From contig NZ_JOGB01000025.1 of assembly GCF_000719335.1 (NCBI RefSeq), positions 1-64,000 of the forward strand: a stretch of 64,000 bases of DNA, in the 5' to 3' direction. Made by a program: the position numbers and the translations under genes. This DNA is from Streptomyces sp. NRRL S-87 (GTDB taxonomy: Bacteria > Actinomycetota > Actinomycetes > Streptomycetales > Streptomycetaceae). Below, piece by piece: positions 15,163-23,700 of this stretch (the stretch's first letter is position 1; every line of letters begins with the position of its first letter). The notes under the pieces were generated by a model, which saw only the letters and a list, made by a program, of their open reading frames with translations, did no database searches and was not told the origin of the DNA.

Positions 15163-16335
15163 TCAGCGGCGACGGCGTGCTCGGACGGTGAGTACGGTCA
15201 CGCCCCCGGCGATCAGCACCGCCGCGCCGACGCCGAGCGCCAGGTACGGCTCGTTGCCGCCCGACCCGTCGTCGATGACCCCCGGCCCGGCGACCGCCGG
15301 CGGCGTCCCGGAGGGGGCCGGGTCCGGCGAGCCGGAGGCGGGCTTCTGCGCCGCTGCGAGGTCGGGGAGCGGGTACACGTCGGCCGGCCCGGGGTCCCCC
15401 GGGTCGGTCAGCGCCACCCGGGGCCGTACGACGCCGTAGCCGATGTAGTCGTTGCGCTTCACCCCGTCGCGGGGCTTCCCGGCGGTGTTGAGCATGACGC
15501 GCAGGACCTGGTTGTTGGTCCAGGTGGGGTGCGCGGCCCAGATCAACGCGGCGGAGGCGGATGCGAGGGCCGTCGCGTCGCTCGTTCCGTGGCTCTTGCA
15601 GAGCCCTGTGGCCTTGATGCAGGCGTGCACGATGTCCTCACCGGGCGCGGCCAGATCTACCTGCGGGCCGTGCTGGGACTCGTCCGTGGCCTTGGCATCC
15701 CGCCCGATGGCTGCCACGCCCACGACGCCGGGGGTGGCGCCGGGGTACTCGGGGAGGTTGCGCCCGAAGCCGGTGTTCCCGACCGAGGCGAAGATCAACT
15801 TGTTCTTCGAGACGGCGTACTTCACGGCTTCAGCGATGGCTGGATCGGCGTAGGCCAAGCCTAGTGAGATGTTGATGACACGGGCATCGGAGTCAGCCGC
15901 AAACCGAATCGCTTCGCTATGGGATGGGTACGTCTTGTCATCCCGCATTTCGTGGGGCACGCGGATGGGAAGGATCTTGACGCCAGGGGCGAGACCGAAG
16001 GCACCATCAGCACCCGCACTTCGGCCCGTGCCCGCGATCACGGATGCAATACCCGAACCGTGGCCGCCATAGTCGGTCCGCTCGTCGCCCTTCACCCCGA
16101 CTGCGAGGTCTTTGCCCCTCAGTACTTGGCCGTCAAGTTCGGGCACATGACCCACGCCACTGTCGATGACCGCAACCGTGATGCCCTTGCCAGTAGACGT
16201 TTGCCACATCTCCTCGGCCTGCATCACATCGAGATGCCATTGCATGGAGCGAATGGTCTCCGCGTGGGCTGGAGTCGCAGCGACTGCAGCCAGTAGCAGG
16301 CCTACCACGGCAGAGGTACCTCTCCACATGCGCAT
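15163..16335 (-). CDS. Mycosin-type S8 serine protease (type VII secretion associated)
   Basis: This 390-aa subtilisin-like protease has a signal peptide (about residues 1-25, cleavage near AHA-ET), a catalytic domain and a C-terminal membrane anchor (LALGVGAAVLIAGGVTVLTV) before a short Arg tail. The catalytic triad is D58 in VIDSGVG, H92 in GGHGSGIAS and Ser near 250 in HGTSDATA. This layout is that of mycosins (MycP), anchored outside the membrane next to the ESX channel. It sits inside a six-gene operon of WXG-type proteins. The N-terminal half of the gene has more A/T at third positions than the C-terminal half. Confidence 0.9.
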   Translation of the reverse strand: MRMWRGTSAVVGLLLAAVAATPAHAETIRSMQWHLDVMQAEEMWQTSTGKGITVAVIDSGVGHVPELDGQVLRGKDLAVGVKGDERTDYGGHGSGIASVIAGTGRSAGADGAFGLAPGVKILPIRVPHEMRDDKTYPSHSEAIRFAADSDARVINISLGLAYADPAIAEAVKYAVSKNKLIFASVGNTGFGRNLPEYPGATPGVVGVAAIGRDAKATDESQHGPQVDLAAPGEDIVHACIKATGLCKSHGTSDATALASASAALIWAAHPTWTNNQVLRVMLNTAGKPRDGVKRNDYIGYGVVRPRVALTDPGDPGPADVYPLPDLAAAQKPASGSPDPAPSGTPPAVAGPGVIDDGSGGNEPYLALGVGAAVLIAGGVTVLTVRARRRR

Positions 16336-16354
16336 CTCGTGCAGTCCGTTCCGC

Positions 16355-17797
16355 TCAGTCGATCACCGGCGGGACAACGCGGCGGTTGCCCGGCAGCCAG
16401 GTCTCCTCGTCCTCGGCAAGGTAGTCGGGTCGGTTGCCGGGCCGCTCCCGCTCCGTCCCAGACTGAGACTGCGGAGAGGTCGACCTCATGCCCTGCAGGC
16501 CACTCGGGGCACCGCTGCTCTGACCGCGCACTAGGCCCGACCCGCCTTGTGTGAACGGGCGGCCCGTGGCTGAAGATCGACCCTGTTGGCCAGCTCCGAC
16601 AGGAGAGTTGGGCACGCCAGCTCGTGCGGCCCCACCCGCTCGGGCGTAACCCTCCTGCGCGCGACCCGCCTGACCCGGTTCGCCACCGATGACGGTGCCG
16701 CGCGGAATGCCCGCGGCCGGCCCCTTGCCTGCCGGGACCTGACGTCCGCCGACAATCCCGGAGTCTCGGCCCACAGGGGACGGCCCACTTCCGATGCGCC
16801 CGGGTGCACCAGTGACAGGCGGAGCAGGCGGCCGTACGCCGTTGGCTGGCGGAAAATGGCCACCCCCAGGGCCCGGTCGGGTGTTCGGGGGCACGAAAAC
16901 GGGCGGGGCAGCAGGTGCAGGGGGGATCCCTGCACCGCCCGGCCCGGTTCCACCCGGAGGAGTGGCGTGCAGCGAGGGCGGGTCGGCCCTCCCCGGGAGG
17001 GTGGCGGCCCGGTCAATGCCGACATCAACACGGTCGTCCGGGACGGTGCTGCCAGGGTGCGCGGGTGCCGGGGCGGGGTGGGACGGGCCGGGACCAGCGG
17101 GCAACCCCGGTGCGTGGGCGCCAGGGCCACCAGGGCTCCCGGGAGTGACCCCCGGTGCGCGGTTGGGGCCGTCTGTCCCACTACCTCGCCCACTGGGGGC
17201 GCCGCTGCTACCGGCATAGTCGCTGTCTGGTCGGCTGATCGCTTCCTCACCATAGCGATCCACGGGCAGGAAGGTGGCTGGCGGCGGCGGAAACGTAGGT
17301 GCCTCCGCTCGGTTCATCGCCTGGGACGAGGCCTCGTACGACTGCGCCAGCTTGTTCATCTGCTGGACCGCCTGCGCGTGGTCGCCGTCGAGCTTCGCGC
17401 GCGCGTCGCGGGCGATCTGGGCCGAGTCCGGGTCGTGCGGGGCGGCGTGGGCGGCGTCGAGGTTGGCCTTCGCTGCGGCGTCGCGGGCGGGCATGTTGGC
17501 CTTGACCTCGACGATGGTCTGCGCGGCGTTGGTCATCCACGTGCCGCCGGTCGCGCTGTACTCGCCGAGGCGGAGCGTCGCGTTGCCCGTGGCGTTGACC
17601 CACTCGCGGAACGCGTCGCCGCCCTCGCCCTCCCAGACCACCTTGGGGGCGTGGGCCTTGAGGTCCTCGCCGATCTCCTTGATGGTCCTGGCCGCCTCGG
17701 TGAGCTGCGTGCCCAGGTCCTTCGCGGTCGCAGCGTTCGCCGACTCCAGCATGTCCAGCAGGGCCTGGTGGGAGTAGCCCTCGAAGTTGGTCGCCAT
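16355..17797 (-). CDS. WXG100-family protein with long Pro/Gly-rich C-terminus
   Basis: In this 480-aa protein, residues 1-100 have ESAT-6/WXG100 features: helix, VVWEGEGGDAFREW turn with the WxG at residues 55-57, then a second helix. Residues 180-480 are Pro/Gly/Ala-rich and disordered, ending LPGNRRVVPPVID. The start at 17797 (MATNFEGYSH) overlaps the previous stop (ATGA). This is a type VII secretion substrate-like design, comparable in form to proline-rich ESX substrates. It is probably secreted or wall-exposed through the main chromosomal type VII system, since no ATPase is present here. Confidence 0.82.
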   Translation of the reverse strand: MATNFEGYSHQALLDMLESANAATAKDLGTQLTEAARTIKEIGEDLKAHAPKVVWEGEGGDAFREWVNATGNATLRLGEYSATGGTWMTNAAQTIVEVKANMPARDAAAKANLDAAHAAPHDPDSAQIARDARAKLDGDHAQAVQQMNKLAQSYEASSQAMNRAEAPTFPPPPATFLPVDRYGEEAISRPDSDYAGSSGAPSGRGSGTDGPNRAPGVTPGSPGGPGAHAPGLPAGPGPSHPAPAPAHPGSTVPDDRVDVGIDRAATLPGRADPPSLHATPPGGTGPGGAGIPPAPAAPPVFVPPNTRPGPGGGHFPPANGVRPPAPPVTGAPGRIGSGPSPVGRDSGIVGGRQVPAGKGPAAGIPRGTVIGGEPGQAGRAQEGYARAGGAARAGVPNSPVGAGQQGRSSATGRPFTQGGSGLVRGQSSGAPSGLQGMRSTSPQSQSGTERERPGNRPDYLAEDEETWLPGNRRVVPPVID

Positions 17798-18396
17798 CAG
17801 AACGAGCCTCCCGCAGTGCTGCCGTTGCCGCCCGAACCGCCGTCGCCGGAACCGCCGTTGCCGGTGCCGCCGCCGACACCGGTGCCACCGTTTCCGGTAC
17901 CGCCGCCGCCACCGGCGCCGCCCCGGGGCATCGTCGGGTGGTCGACCGCCGGGTCGCGGGTGGGGTCGTAGTGCTTCTCGGCGTCCGCGTGCAGCCGCCG
18001 CATGCGCTGCTTGACGTCGTCGTCGACGTTCTCGTACCCGACCCGCGACGACTCGACGGCGATGCTCAGTGCCTCGATCTGGCCCGCGAGTCCCTTGGAG
18101 AGCATGGCCAGTTGGGCGTGCACCGTGTGGTACGCCGCGTACAGCCCGTCCGCCTCGCCGAAGCCGGTGCCCAGGTGACCGCTGGGCAGGCTGCCGTCGG
18201 CCATGCGCTTCGGCGCGGCCTGCGAGCCCTCCAGCTTGGTCAGCAACTCGTCGACGCGCGACGTGAACTTCTGCATCGACTCGACTTCGACCGTCAGCGC
18301 CTTGGCCTGCCCGGCCACCGCGCCCGCGATGCCGGCGGTGCCCGCGGCCAGCCCCGCGAACAGGCCGAAACCGCCCGCCCCGTCGTCCAGTGCCAC
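17797..18396 (-). CDS. ESX-type helical protein with glycine-rich tail
   Basis: This 199-aa protein (GTG start) opens the operon. A hydrophobic glycine-rich N-terminus (FGLFAGLAAGTAGIAGAVAG) is followed by helices (residues 30-150) with the spacing of WXG100/PE-like secretion partners. A Gly/Ser/Thr repeat tail (GGGTGNGGTGVGGGTGNGG) ends the protein. The stop overlaps the start of the 480-aa WXG protein, suggesting the two are made in fixed ratio and may pair. No catalytic motif is seen. Confidence 0.72.
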   Translation of the reverse strand: MALDDGAGGFGLFAGLAAGTAGIAGAVAGQAKALTVEVESMQKFTSRVDELLTKLEGSQAAPKRMADGSLPSGHLGTGFGEADGLYAAYHTVHAQLAMLSKGLAGQIEALSIAVESSRVGYENVDDDVKQRMRRLHADAEKHYDPTRDPAVDHPTMPRGGAGGGGGTGNGGTGVGGGTGNGGSGDGGSGGNGSTAGGSF

Positions 18397-18548
18397 CCCT
18401 CGGCCCTCCCCGTGGTCCCCGTACCCGCCGTCCGGACGGGGCCCTCACGGGTCCGGTCCGGCCCGTTCCGGATTCGCATCCGTACGAGATCGAAGCGGGA
18501 TCAAAGCGGGGCCACTCTATCGAGCGCCTATGACAGGGCACACTCCGG

Positions 18549-18562
18549 GTTGCACGTGCAAC
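18549..18562. promoter_or_regulatory. 14-bp perfect palindrome GTTGCACGTGCAAC
   Basis: This perfect dyad lies 33 bp beyond the molybdenum-subunit stop and about 150 bp upstream of the WXG operon start. It could be an operator for the WXG operon or part of a terminator. It lacks a long stem and T-run, which slightly favours an operator. Confidence 0.45.
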
Positions 18563-18595
18563 GGCCCGCGCGCCCGTCCAACCCTCCCCGTCCGC

Positions 18596-20935
18596 TCAGG
18601 AGTTGGGGGCCGCGACCGCCGCCTGGGGCCGGATCGGCAGCCGGTTCACCGGCCGCCCGGTCGCCGAGCGCACCGCCGCCGCCACCGCCGCCGGGGAGGT
18701 CACGACCGGCACCGCGCTGGCCGCCTTGGCGCCGAAGGGGGCGACCACGTCGCGCTCCTCCACCAGCTTGACGATCCGGATGTCCGGCGCGTCCAGGGAC
18801 GTCGGCAGCGCGTACCCCGTCAGGTCGGGGTGGCGCAGCAGCCCGCCGGCCGTGCGGAGGTTCTCGGTGAGGGCCGCGCCCAGGCCCTGCGTGACGCCGG
18901 CCTCGATACGGGCCGCGAGCTGGCGCGGGTTGAGGACCCGGCCGACGTCCTGCGCGACGGCGAGCTCGACCACCCGCACCGCGCCCAGTTCGATGTCGAC
19001 GTCCACCACCGCGCGGATCGCGCAGAAGGCGAGCCCCACGAACGCGTCGCCCTGCCCGGCCTCGTCCAGCGGTTCGGTCGGGTGCGGCCGGCACTGGGCG
19101 GTGGCCCACAGCTCCTTGCCCGCCATGGCCTCGGCGACGGTGGTCGAGAACGCCCCGTCGTACGAGGTGATCTTCCCGTCGGCGACCTGCAGGAGCTCCG
19201 TCGACATGCCCAGCTTGTGGGCCATGGGCTGGAGCAGCTGCGTCCGGACCATCTTCGCGGCCCGCTCGACGGCCCCCGCGGACACCCAGGTGTGCCGGCC
19301 GTGCGTGGTCGGCCCGGCCGGCGGCTGGTCGGTGTCGACCGGCGCCACCCGGACGTCCTCGATGCCCAGGACCTCCTGCACGACCTGGCGGGCGAGGGTG
19401 GTGAAGCCCTGGCCGGTCTCGACGGCCGCGCAGATCACGGTCGCGGCGCCGTCGTGGACCTTCACGGTGGCGGTGGAGACCTCGTCGGTGCCCTCCGCGC
19501 CGAGCATGTGCACCATGCCGAGGGCGTAGCCGACCCCGCGCCGGATGGCGCCGGGCTCGCCCGCGCCCTCCAGGCCGCCGGGCAGCAGCCATTCGTCCTC
19601 GGGCGTGTCCTTGGGCAGCGCGGGCAGCTCGAAGTCGCGGACCGCGCGCAGCAGTTCGGCCACCGGTGCCGGGCAGGTCACGGTCTGGCCGGTGGGCAGC
19701 AGGTCGCCGGTGGCCAGGACGTTGCGCATGCGCAGCTCGGCCGGGTCCAGGCCCAGCTTGGCGGCGAGCTTGTCCATCTGGCCCTCGTACGCCGCGCACA
19801 CCTGCATCGCGCCTTCGCCGCGCACGTGGCCGGAGGGCGGGTTGTTGGTGCGGACGGCCCAGCCCTCGACGAAGGCGTGCGGCACGACGTACGGGCCGCA
19901 GGCGAAGGCGACGGCCGCGGCCAGCGACTCGGACGAGGCGTCCGCGTACGCGCCCGTGTCCATCAGGATCTGCGCCTCGACCTTGACCAGCCGGCCCTCG
20001 GCGTCCGCGTGGTGGCGGTAGCGCAGCAGGGTGGGGTGGCGGTGGGAGTGGCCGAGGAAGGACTCCTCGCGGGTGGCGGCGAGTTTGACGGGGCAGCCGG
20101 TCCGCAGGGCCAGCAGGCCGAGCGGCAGGTGGAAGCCCGCGTCCTCGCGGTCGCCGGTGGCCCCGGGCACGCCGGTGACGACGATCCGGACGCGCTCGGG
20201 CTCCAGGCCGAAGCAGGCGGCGGCCTGGTCGCGGTCGGAGTGCGGGTCGGTGGAGGCGGTGTAGATCTCGACGCCGCCGTCGGGGCGGGGCACGGCGAGG
20301 CCGGCCTCGGCTCCGATGGGGGCGGGGTCCTGGCGGCCGATCCGGTAGAGCCCCTCGACGACGACCTCACCGGTCGCGTCGGGGTCGCCGTACCGCAGCG
20401 GGATGTGGCGGACGAGGTTGCCGTCGGGGTGCAGCGGGGCGGCGCCGAACGCCTTCTCGGGGTCGGTGACGGGCTCCAGCAGCTCGTACTCGACGGCGAT
20501 CGCGGCGGCGGCCAGGCGCGCGGTGTCGGGGTGGTCGGCCGCGATGGCGGCGATGGGCTCGCCGTGGTGGCGCACGACGTCGTGGGCGAAGACGGGCCGG
20601 TCGGTGATGCGGCGGCCGTGCGTGGAGCAGCCGGGCACGTCGGCGTGGGTGATGACCGCGCGGACGCCGGGCATCTCGACCGCGGCGGAGGTGTCGATCG
20701 ACCGGATGCGGGCGTGCGCGTGCGGGGAGCGCAGGACGGCGGCCCACAGCAGGCCCTCGGCCCACAGGTCGGCGGCGTACGGGTAGGTGCCCTCGGTCTT
20801 CGCGCGGGTGTCGGCGGGCGCGAGGCTGGCGCCGATCCCGTACGCGGGCTCCGGCTCGGCGGGGCCGTCCGGACCGGCGGGGTGGGCACCGGGGGCGGTG
20901 CCCAGGGCGGTGGCGGTGGCCGCGTCGTTGCTCAC
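18596..20935 (-). CDS. Xanthine dehydrogenase-family molybdopterin-binding subunit, active-site motifs altered
   Basis: This 779-aa large subunit of a molybdenum hydroxylase follows the family plan: an aldehyde-oxidase a/b hammerhead near residues 45-150, then the Moco-binding domain. Several cofactor motifs deviate. The FGGK-type motif reads TGDREDAGFHLPLG, the RGxGxxQ motif reads RGEGAMQ, and the C-terminal GxGE that supplies the catalytic glutamate reads PFGAKAASAVP near residue 733, with alanine where glutamate is expected. The gene is third in a coupled operon after the FAD and Fe-S subunits. Either the substrate chemistry differs, or the enzyme has another role. The substrate is unknown. 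Confidence 0.85.
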   Translation of the reverse strand: MSNDAATATALGTAPGAHPAGPDGPAEPEPAYGIGASLAPADTRAKTEGTYPYAADLWAEGLLWAAVLRSPHAHARIRSIDTSAAVEMPGVRAVITHADVPGCSTHGRRITDRPVFAHDVVRHHGEPIAAIAADHPDTARLAAAAIAVEYELLEPVTDPEKAFGAAPLHPDGNLVRHIPLRYGDPDATGEVVVEGLYRIGRQDPAPIGAEAGLAVPRPDGGVEIYTASTDPHSDRDQAAACFGLEPERVRIVVTGVPGATGDREDAGFHLPLGLLALRTGCPVKLAATREESFLGHSHRHPTLLRYRHHADAEGRLVKVEAQILMDTGAYADASSESLAAAVAFACGPYVVPHAFVEGWAVRTNNPPSGHVRGEGAMQVCAAYEGQMDKLAAKLGLDPAELRMRNVLATGDLLPTGQTVTCPAPVAELLRAVRDFELPALPKDTPEDEWLLPGGLEGAGEPGAIRRGVGYALGMVHMLGAEGTDEVSTATVKVHDGAATVICAAVETGQGFTTLARQVVQEVLGIEDVRVAPVDTDQPPAGPTTHGRHTWVSAGAVERAAKMVRTQLLQPMAHKLGMSTELLQVADGKITSYDGAFSTTVAEAMAGKELWATAQCRPHPTEPLDEAGQGDAFVGLAFCAIRAVVDVDIELGAVRVVELAVAQDVGRVLNPRQLAARIEAGVTQGLGAALTENLRTAGGLLRHPDLTGYALPTSLDAPDIRIVKLVEERDVVAPFGAKAASAVPVVTSPAAVAAAVRSATGRPVNRLPIRPQAAVAAPNS

Positions 20936-23700
20936 GCCGTGCCTCCCGTGGACGTGCCGGTGCCCATGCCGGTGCCTCCGTTGCCGCCGTCGTGGTCGTA
21001 CTGGCTCTCGTGCCCGTACTGGCCCTCATGCCCGTACTGGCCCTCGTGCCCGTACTGGCCCTCGTGCCCGTAGTTGCCCTCGTGCCCGTACTGGGTGTCC
21101 TGCCCGAAGTGGCCGTCGTGGCCGTCGTGGCCGTCGTGGCCGTACGGGCCGCCGTCGTGGCCGAGGTGGTGGTGGTCGGGATGGACTCCGCCCGCACCCG
21201 GGGGGGCCTGGTGCGGGACCCTGCTCTCGGGAGCGGGGTCGAAGACGCTCTCGGCGTGCGGCGCCTCGTCGCCGTCGACGGACTCCGCCCGCTCGGCGAC
21301 GACCTCGCGGACCGCCTGGAGCACGCCCTGGTAGCCGGAGCAGCGGCAGAGGTTGCCGCACAGCGCCTGGCGGGTTTCGAGCTCGGTGGGGGCGTGGTTG
21401 CCCTCCAGCAGGTCATGGATGGTCATGGCCATGCCGGGGATGCAGAATCCGCACTGGACGCCCCCGGACCGGCACAGCGCCTGCTGCACGTCGGACTGCT
21501 GCCCGTCGCGGGCCAGGCCCTCGACGGTACGGACCTCACTGCCGGCGGCGGTCGCGGCGGGCACGAGGCAGCTGGCGACGAGCCGGCCGTCGACCTGGAC
21601 GGCGCAGGCGCCGCACTCGCCCTGCGAGCAGCCGTCCTTGGCACCGGCCAGGCCGAGCCGCTCACGCAGCACGTAGAGCAGGGACTCGCCGATCCAGGCG
21701 CCGGTCACGGGGCGGTCGGCGCCGTTCACGCGCAGCACGTACGAGGTGTGGGGACGCTCCTCGGCGAGCGCGGCCGGAACGGGCCCGGCAACCGGCTCGG
21801 AACCGTGCTCACCGGACGCCCCGGTCGCCTCCGAGCCCCGCGGGGGCTCCGCGGACCGGTCGCCGGCCGACTCCTCGGCCGGCGCGTCGGGCGCGTGCCC
21901 GGCAACGGCCTCCCCGGGCCCGTCGGCGGGCACGGCCGGCTCGGCGGTGTCGTGCCGTACGTCCTCGTGCGGGGCGGGTACGGGCCCCTCGGCGACGGGG
22001 TCGGGATCCGCGGCAGCCGGACCGGTGCCCGGGCCGCGGCGCGCGGGTCGCCCGGCGGGGGGAACGTCCGCACCGTCGGGGCCCGCGGCGGCGAATCCTC
22101 CGGGACCGGGGTGGACGTCGGCGGCGGCGTGCTCGTGGCCGGGAAGGCCCTCGGCAGCTTCGACGCCCTCACCGGGGCCGTGCGCGTGCGGCGCCGCGCC
22201 CCCGGGGCCGTCGGCGGCGCCCGCGGCGGCGCGAAGGCCCCCGAGGGCCGCACCCGCGAGTGCGGCACCCTCACCGGGCGCGTGCTCGGCGACCGCGTCC
22301 GCGAGCGGCACGCCCTGGCCGAGCGAGTGGTCCGCGGCCGGAGCCGCGAGCGGCAGCCCGTGGCCCAGCGAGTGGTCGGGTGCGTGGGCGTCGGCGGGGC
22401 CCTCGCCCGCACCGGCACCGGCACCGGCCGCAAGCGGCGTGCCCCGGCTCAGCGAAGGGTCCGCGGCCGGAGCCGCGAGCGGCAGGCCCTGGCCCAGCGA
22501 GTGGTCGACGGGCGCGCCCTGGCCCGCGCCCAAGCCGGAGGTGTCGAAGCCGGGCGAGGTGTCACCCGGGGAGAGGGCCCACGACGGGACGGGGATCCCG
22601 GCCCCGTCGGTGTGTCCGGGGCCCTCGGGGGGGACGCCGTGTCCGTACGCGTGCGCGTCGGCTCCGCCTTCGCCCGTGAGACCGGAGCCCGGCAGATGCC
22701 CGTGGCCCGCGTCCGCACCGGGACCGGCCACGTACCCGTGCCCGTGCCCCAGTCCGTCACCCGCACCCGCACCCGCACCCGCACCCGCAGCCGATCCGGT
22801 CCCGTCACCGGGGGCGCCCGCAAGGTCTCCCGCCGCGGCCTGCGGGACCGTGCCCGGCTCCGCCGCGTCCGGGTAGGACAGCCGCACCGACGTGCCCGTG
22901 TAGTCCGCGGGCGGGGCGACGTACCCGCGCACGCCGTCGAAGGCCTGGCCCGCGCCCTCGGTCGGCTCCACGGCCGCCTCCGCCATCGCCTCCTGCGACG
23001 GGGTGGGCCACTGCTGGAGCTGCTCCGCCCACGGAGCGGCGGCGCCGCCCGGCAGGGTGGCCGGGGCCTGCTGGGCCCACTCGGGGGCCAGCGTGGAGCG
23101 GGCGTACTCCCCCGACTCCTCGGGCAGGTCACCCTGCGCGACCGGGATCGACCACTCGCCGGTCAGCGCGTGGGCCTGGGCACCCGCGTCCGGGCCCGCG
23201 TGCCCGCCGGGGCCCGTGCCCGCGCCCGCAGCGACGTCCGCGTGCGCAGCGACGTCCGCGTGCGCAGCGACGTCCGCGTGCGCACCCGCGTCGGCGGCCG
23301 GCACCTCGGGGAAGTGCCACTGCGCCGTGCCGCCGTGCGTACCGGGAGCCGCCTCCGGCCAGCCTCCGGAAAGGGCGGCGGCCGGGTCGACGGCCGAGGG
23401 GTGCGCGGCCGGGTCGGCGGCCGCCGGGGCGTCCGCAGCCCCCTGCCAGTCCACCGGCACCGACCAGGTGCCCGTCGCCGTCGGGTCGGTGCTCACGCCG
23501 CCCGAGCCCACCACCACGGGCGGGATCACCGGCGGCACGTACCCGTGGCCGGGTGCCTCCAGGGGCTCCCCGAACATCTCGTCGGGCAGCTTCACGAAGG
23601 CCGTCGCGTCCGCGTCGTAGTCGCCGCCCTGCGGCACGGGCTGCCAGCCCCACGCCCCGGCGCCCTCGGACGTCGTCGTCACGTTGTCGTTCTCGCTCAT
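20932..23700 (-). CDS. [2Fe-2S] subunit of xanthine dehydrogenase-family enzyme with giant low-complexity N-terminus and His-rich tail
   Basis: In this 922-aa protein only residues about 645-810 form the expected electron-transfer subunit. Cluster 1 is CSQGECGACAVQ...C and cluster 2 is CGFC...CGNLCRC, both complete. Residues 1-640 are Gly/Ala/His/Asp-rich repeats, including AHADVA repeats and DHSLGQGLPLAAPAAD-like repeats. Residues 820-922 are a His/Gly/Gln/Tyr tail with GHEGQY and GHDGHD repeats. Normal subunits are about 160-200 aa. Both ends overlap neighbours by ATGA, so the long N-terminus is in frame with the operon. The tail could bind metal; the N-terminus could be a scaffold. Confidence 0.82.
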   Translation of the reverse strand: MSENDNVTTTSEGAGAWGWQPVPQGGDYDADATAFVKLPDEMFGEPLEAPGHGYVPPVIPPVVVGSGGVSTDPTATGTWSVPVDWQGAADAPAAADPAAHPSAVDPAAALSGGWPEAAPGTHGGTAQWHFPEVPAADAGAHADVAAHADVAAHADVAAGAGTGPGGHAGPDAGAQAHALTGEWSIPVAQGDLPEESGEYARSTLAPEWAQQAPATLPGGAAAPWAEQLQQWPTPSQEAMAEAAVEPTEGAGQAFDGVRGYVAPPADYTGTSVRLSYPDAAEPGTVPQAAAGDLAGAPGDGTGSAAGAGAGAGAGDGLGHGHGYVAGPGADAGHGHLPGSGLTGEGGADAHAYGHGVPPEGPGHTDGAGIPVPSWALSPGDTSPGFDTSGLGAGQGAPVDHSLGQGLPLAAPAADPSLSRGTPLAAGAGAGAGEGPADAHAPDHSLGHGLPLAAPAADHSLGQGVPLADAVAEHAPGEGAALAGAALGGLRAAAGAADGPGGAAPHAHGPGEGVEAAEGLPGHEHAAADVHPGPGGFAAAGPDGADVPPAGRPARRGPGTGPAAADPDPVAEGPVPAPHEDVRHDTAEPAVPADGPGEAVAGHAPDAPAEESAGDRSAEPPRGSEATGASGEHGSEPVAGPVPAALAEERPHTSYVLRVNGADRPVTGAWIGESLLYVLRERLGLAGAKDGCSQGECGACAVQVDGRLVASCLVPAATAAGSEVRTVEGLARDGQQSDVQQALCRSGGVQCGFCIPGMAMTIHDLLEGNHAPTELETRQALCGNLCRCSGYQGVLQAVREVVAERAESVDGDEAPHAESVFDPAPESRVPHQAPPGAGGVHPDHHHLGHDGGPYGHDGHDGHDGHFGQDTQYGHEGNYGHEGQYGHEGQYGHEGQYGHESQYDHDGGNGGTGMGTGTSTGGTA
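21007..21141 (-). repeat. 18-bp and 9-bp coding tandem repeats of the His-rich tail
   Basis: Five copies of an 18-bp unit (ctcgtgcccgtactggcc, plus-strand reading) cover 21007-21096 and encode GHEGQY hexads. A degenerate unit follows at 21097-21114. Three copies of gtcgtggcc at 21115-21141 encode GHD triads. Confidence 0.92.
22270..22520 (-). repeat. Imperfect repeats in the Fe-S subunit N-terminus
   Basis: Three imperfect copies of a segment of roughly 60 bases encode DHSLGQGLPLAAPAAD-like blocks, with ccgcggccggagccgcgagc shared between copies. Confidence 0.75.
23231..23284 (-). repeat. Three exact 18-bp repeats (AHADVA hexads)
   Basis: The unit gcgacgtccgcgtgcgca occurs three times head to tail (23231-23248, 23249-23266, 23267-23284) and encodes AHADVA on the minus strand. 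Confidence 0.92.

Noticed and set aside
11576..18600. Direct repeat of the tRNA-Cys 3' end as an att site for the WXG operon
   Set aside because: No second copy of the T-arm/acceptor sequence was seen in the gap after the operon, and no integrase gene is present. The island idea rests only on position.
21007..21096. CRISPR-like array
   Set aside because: The regular units are 18 bp with no spacers and encode an in-frame peptide repeat.
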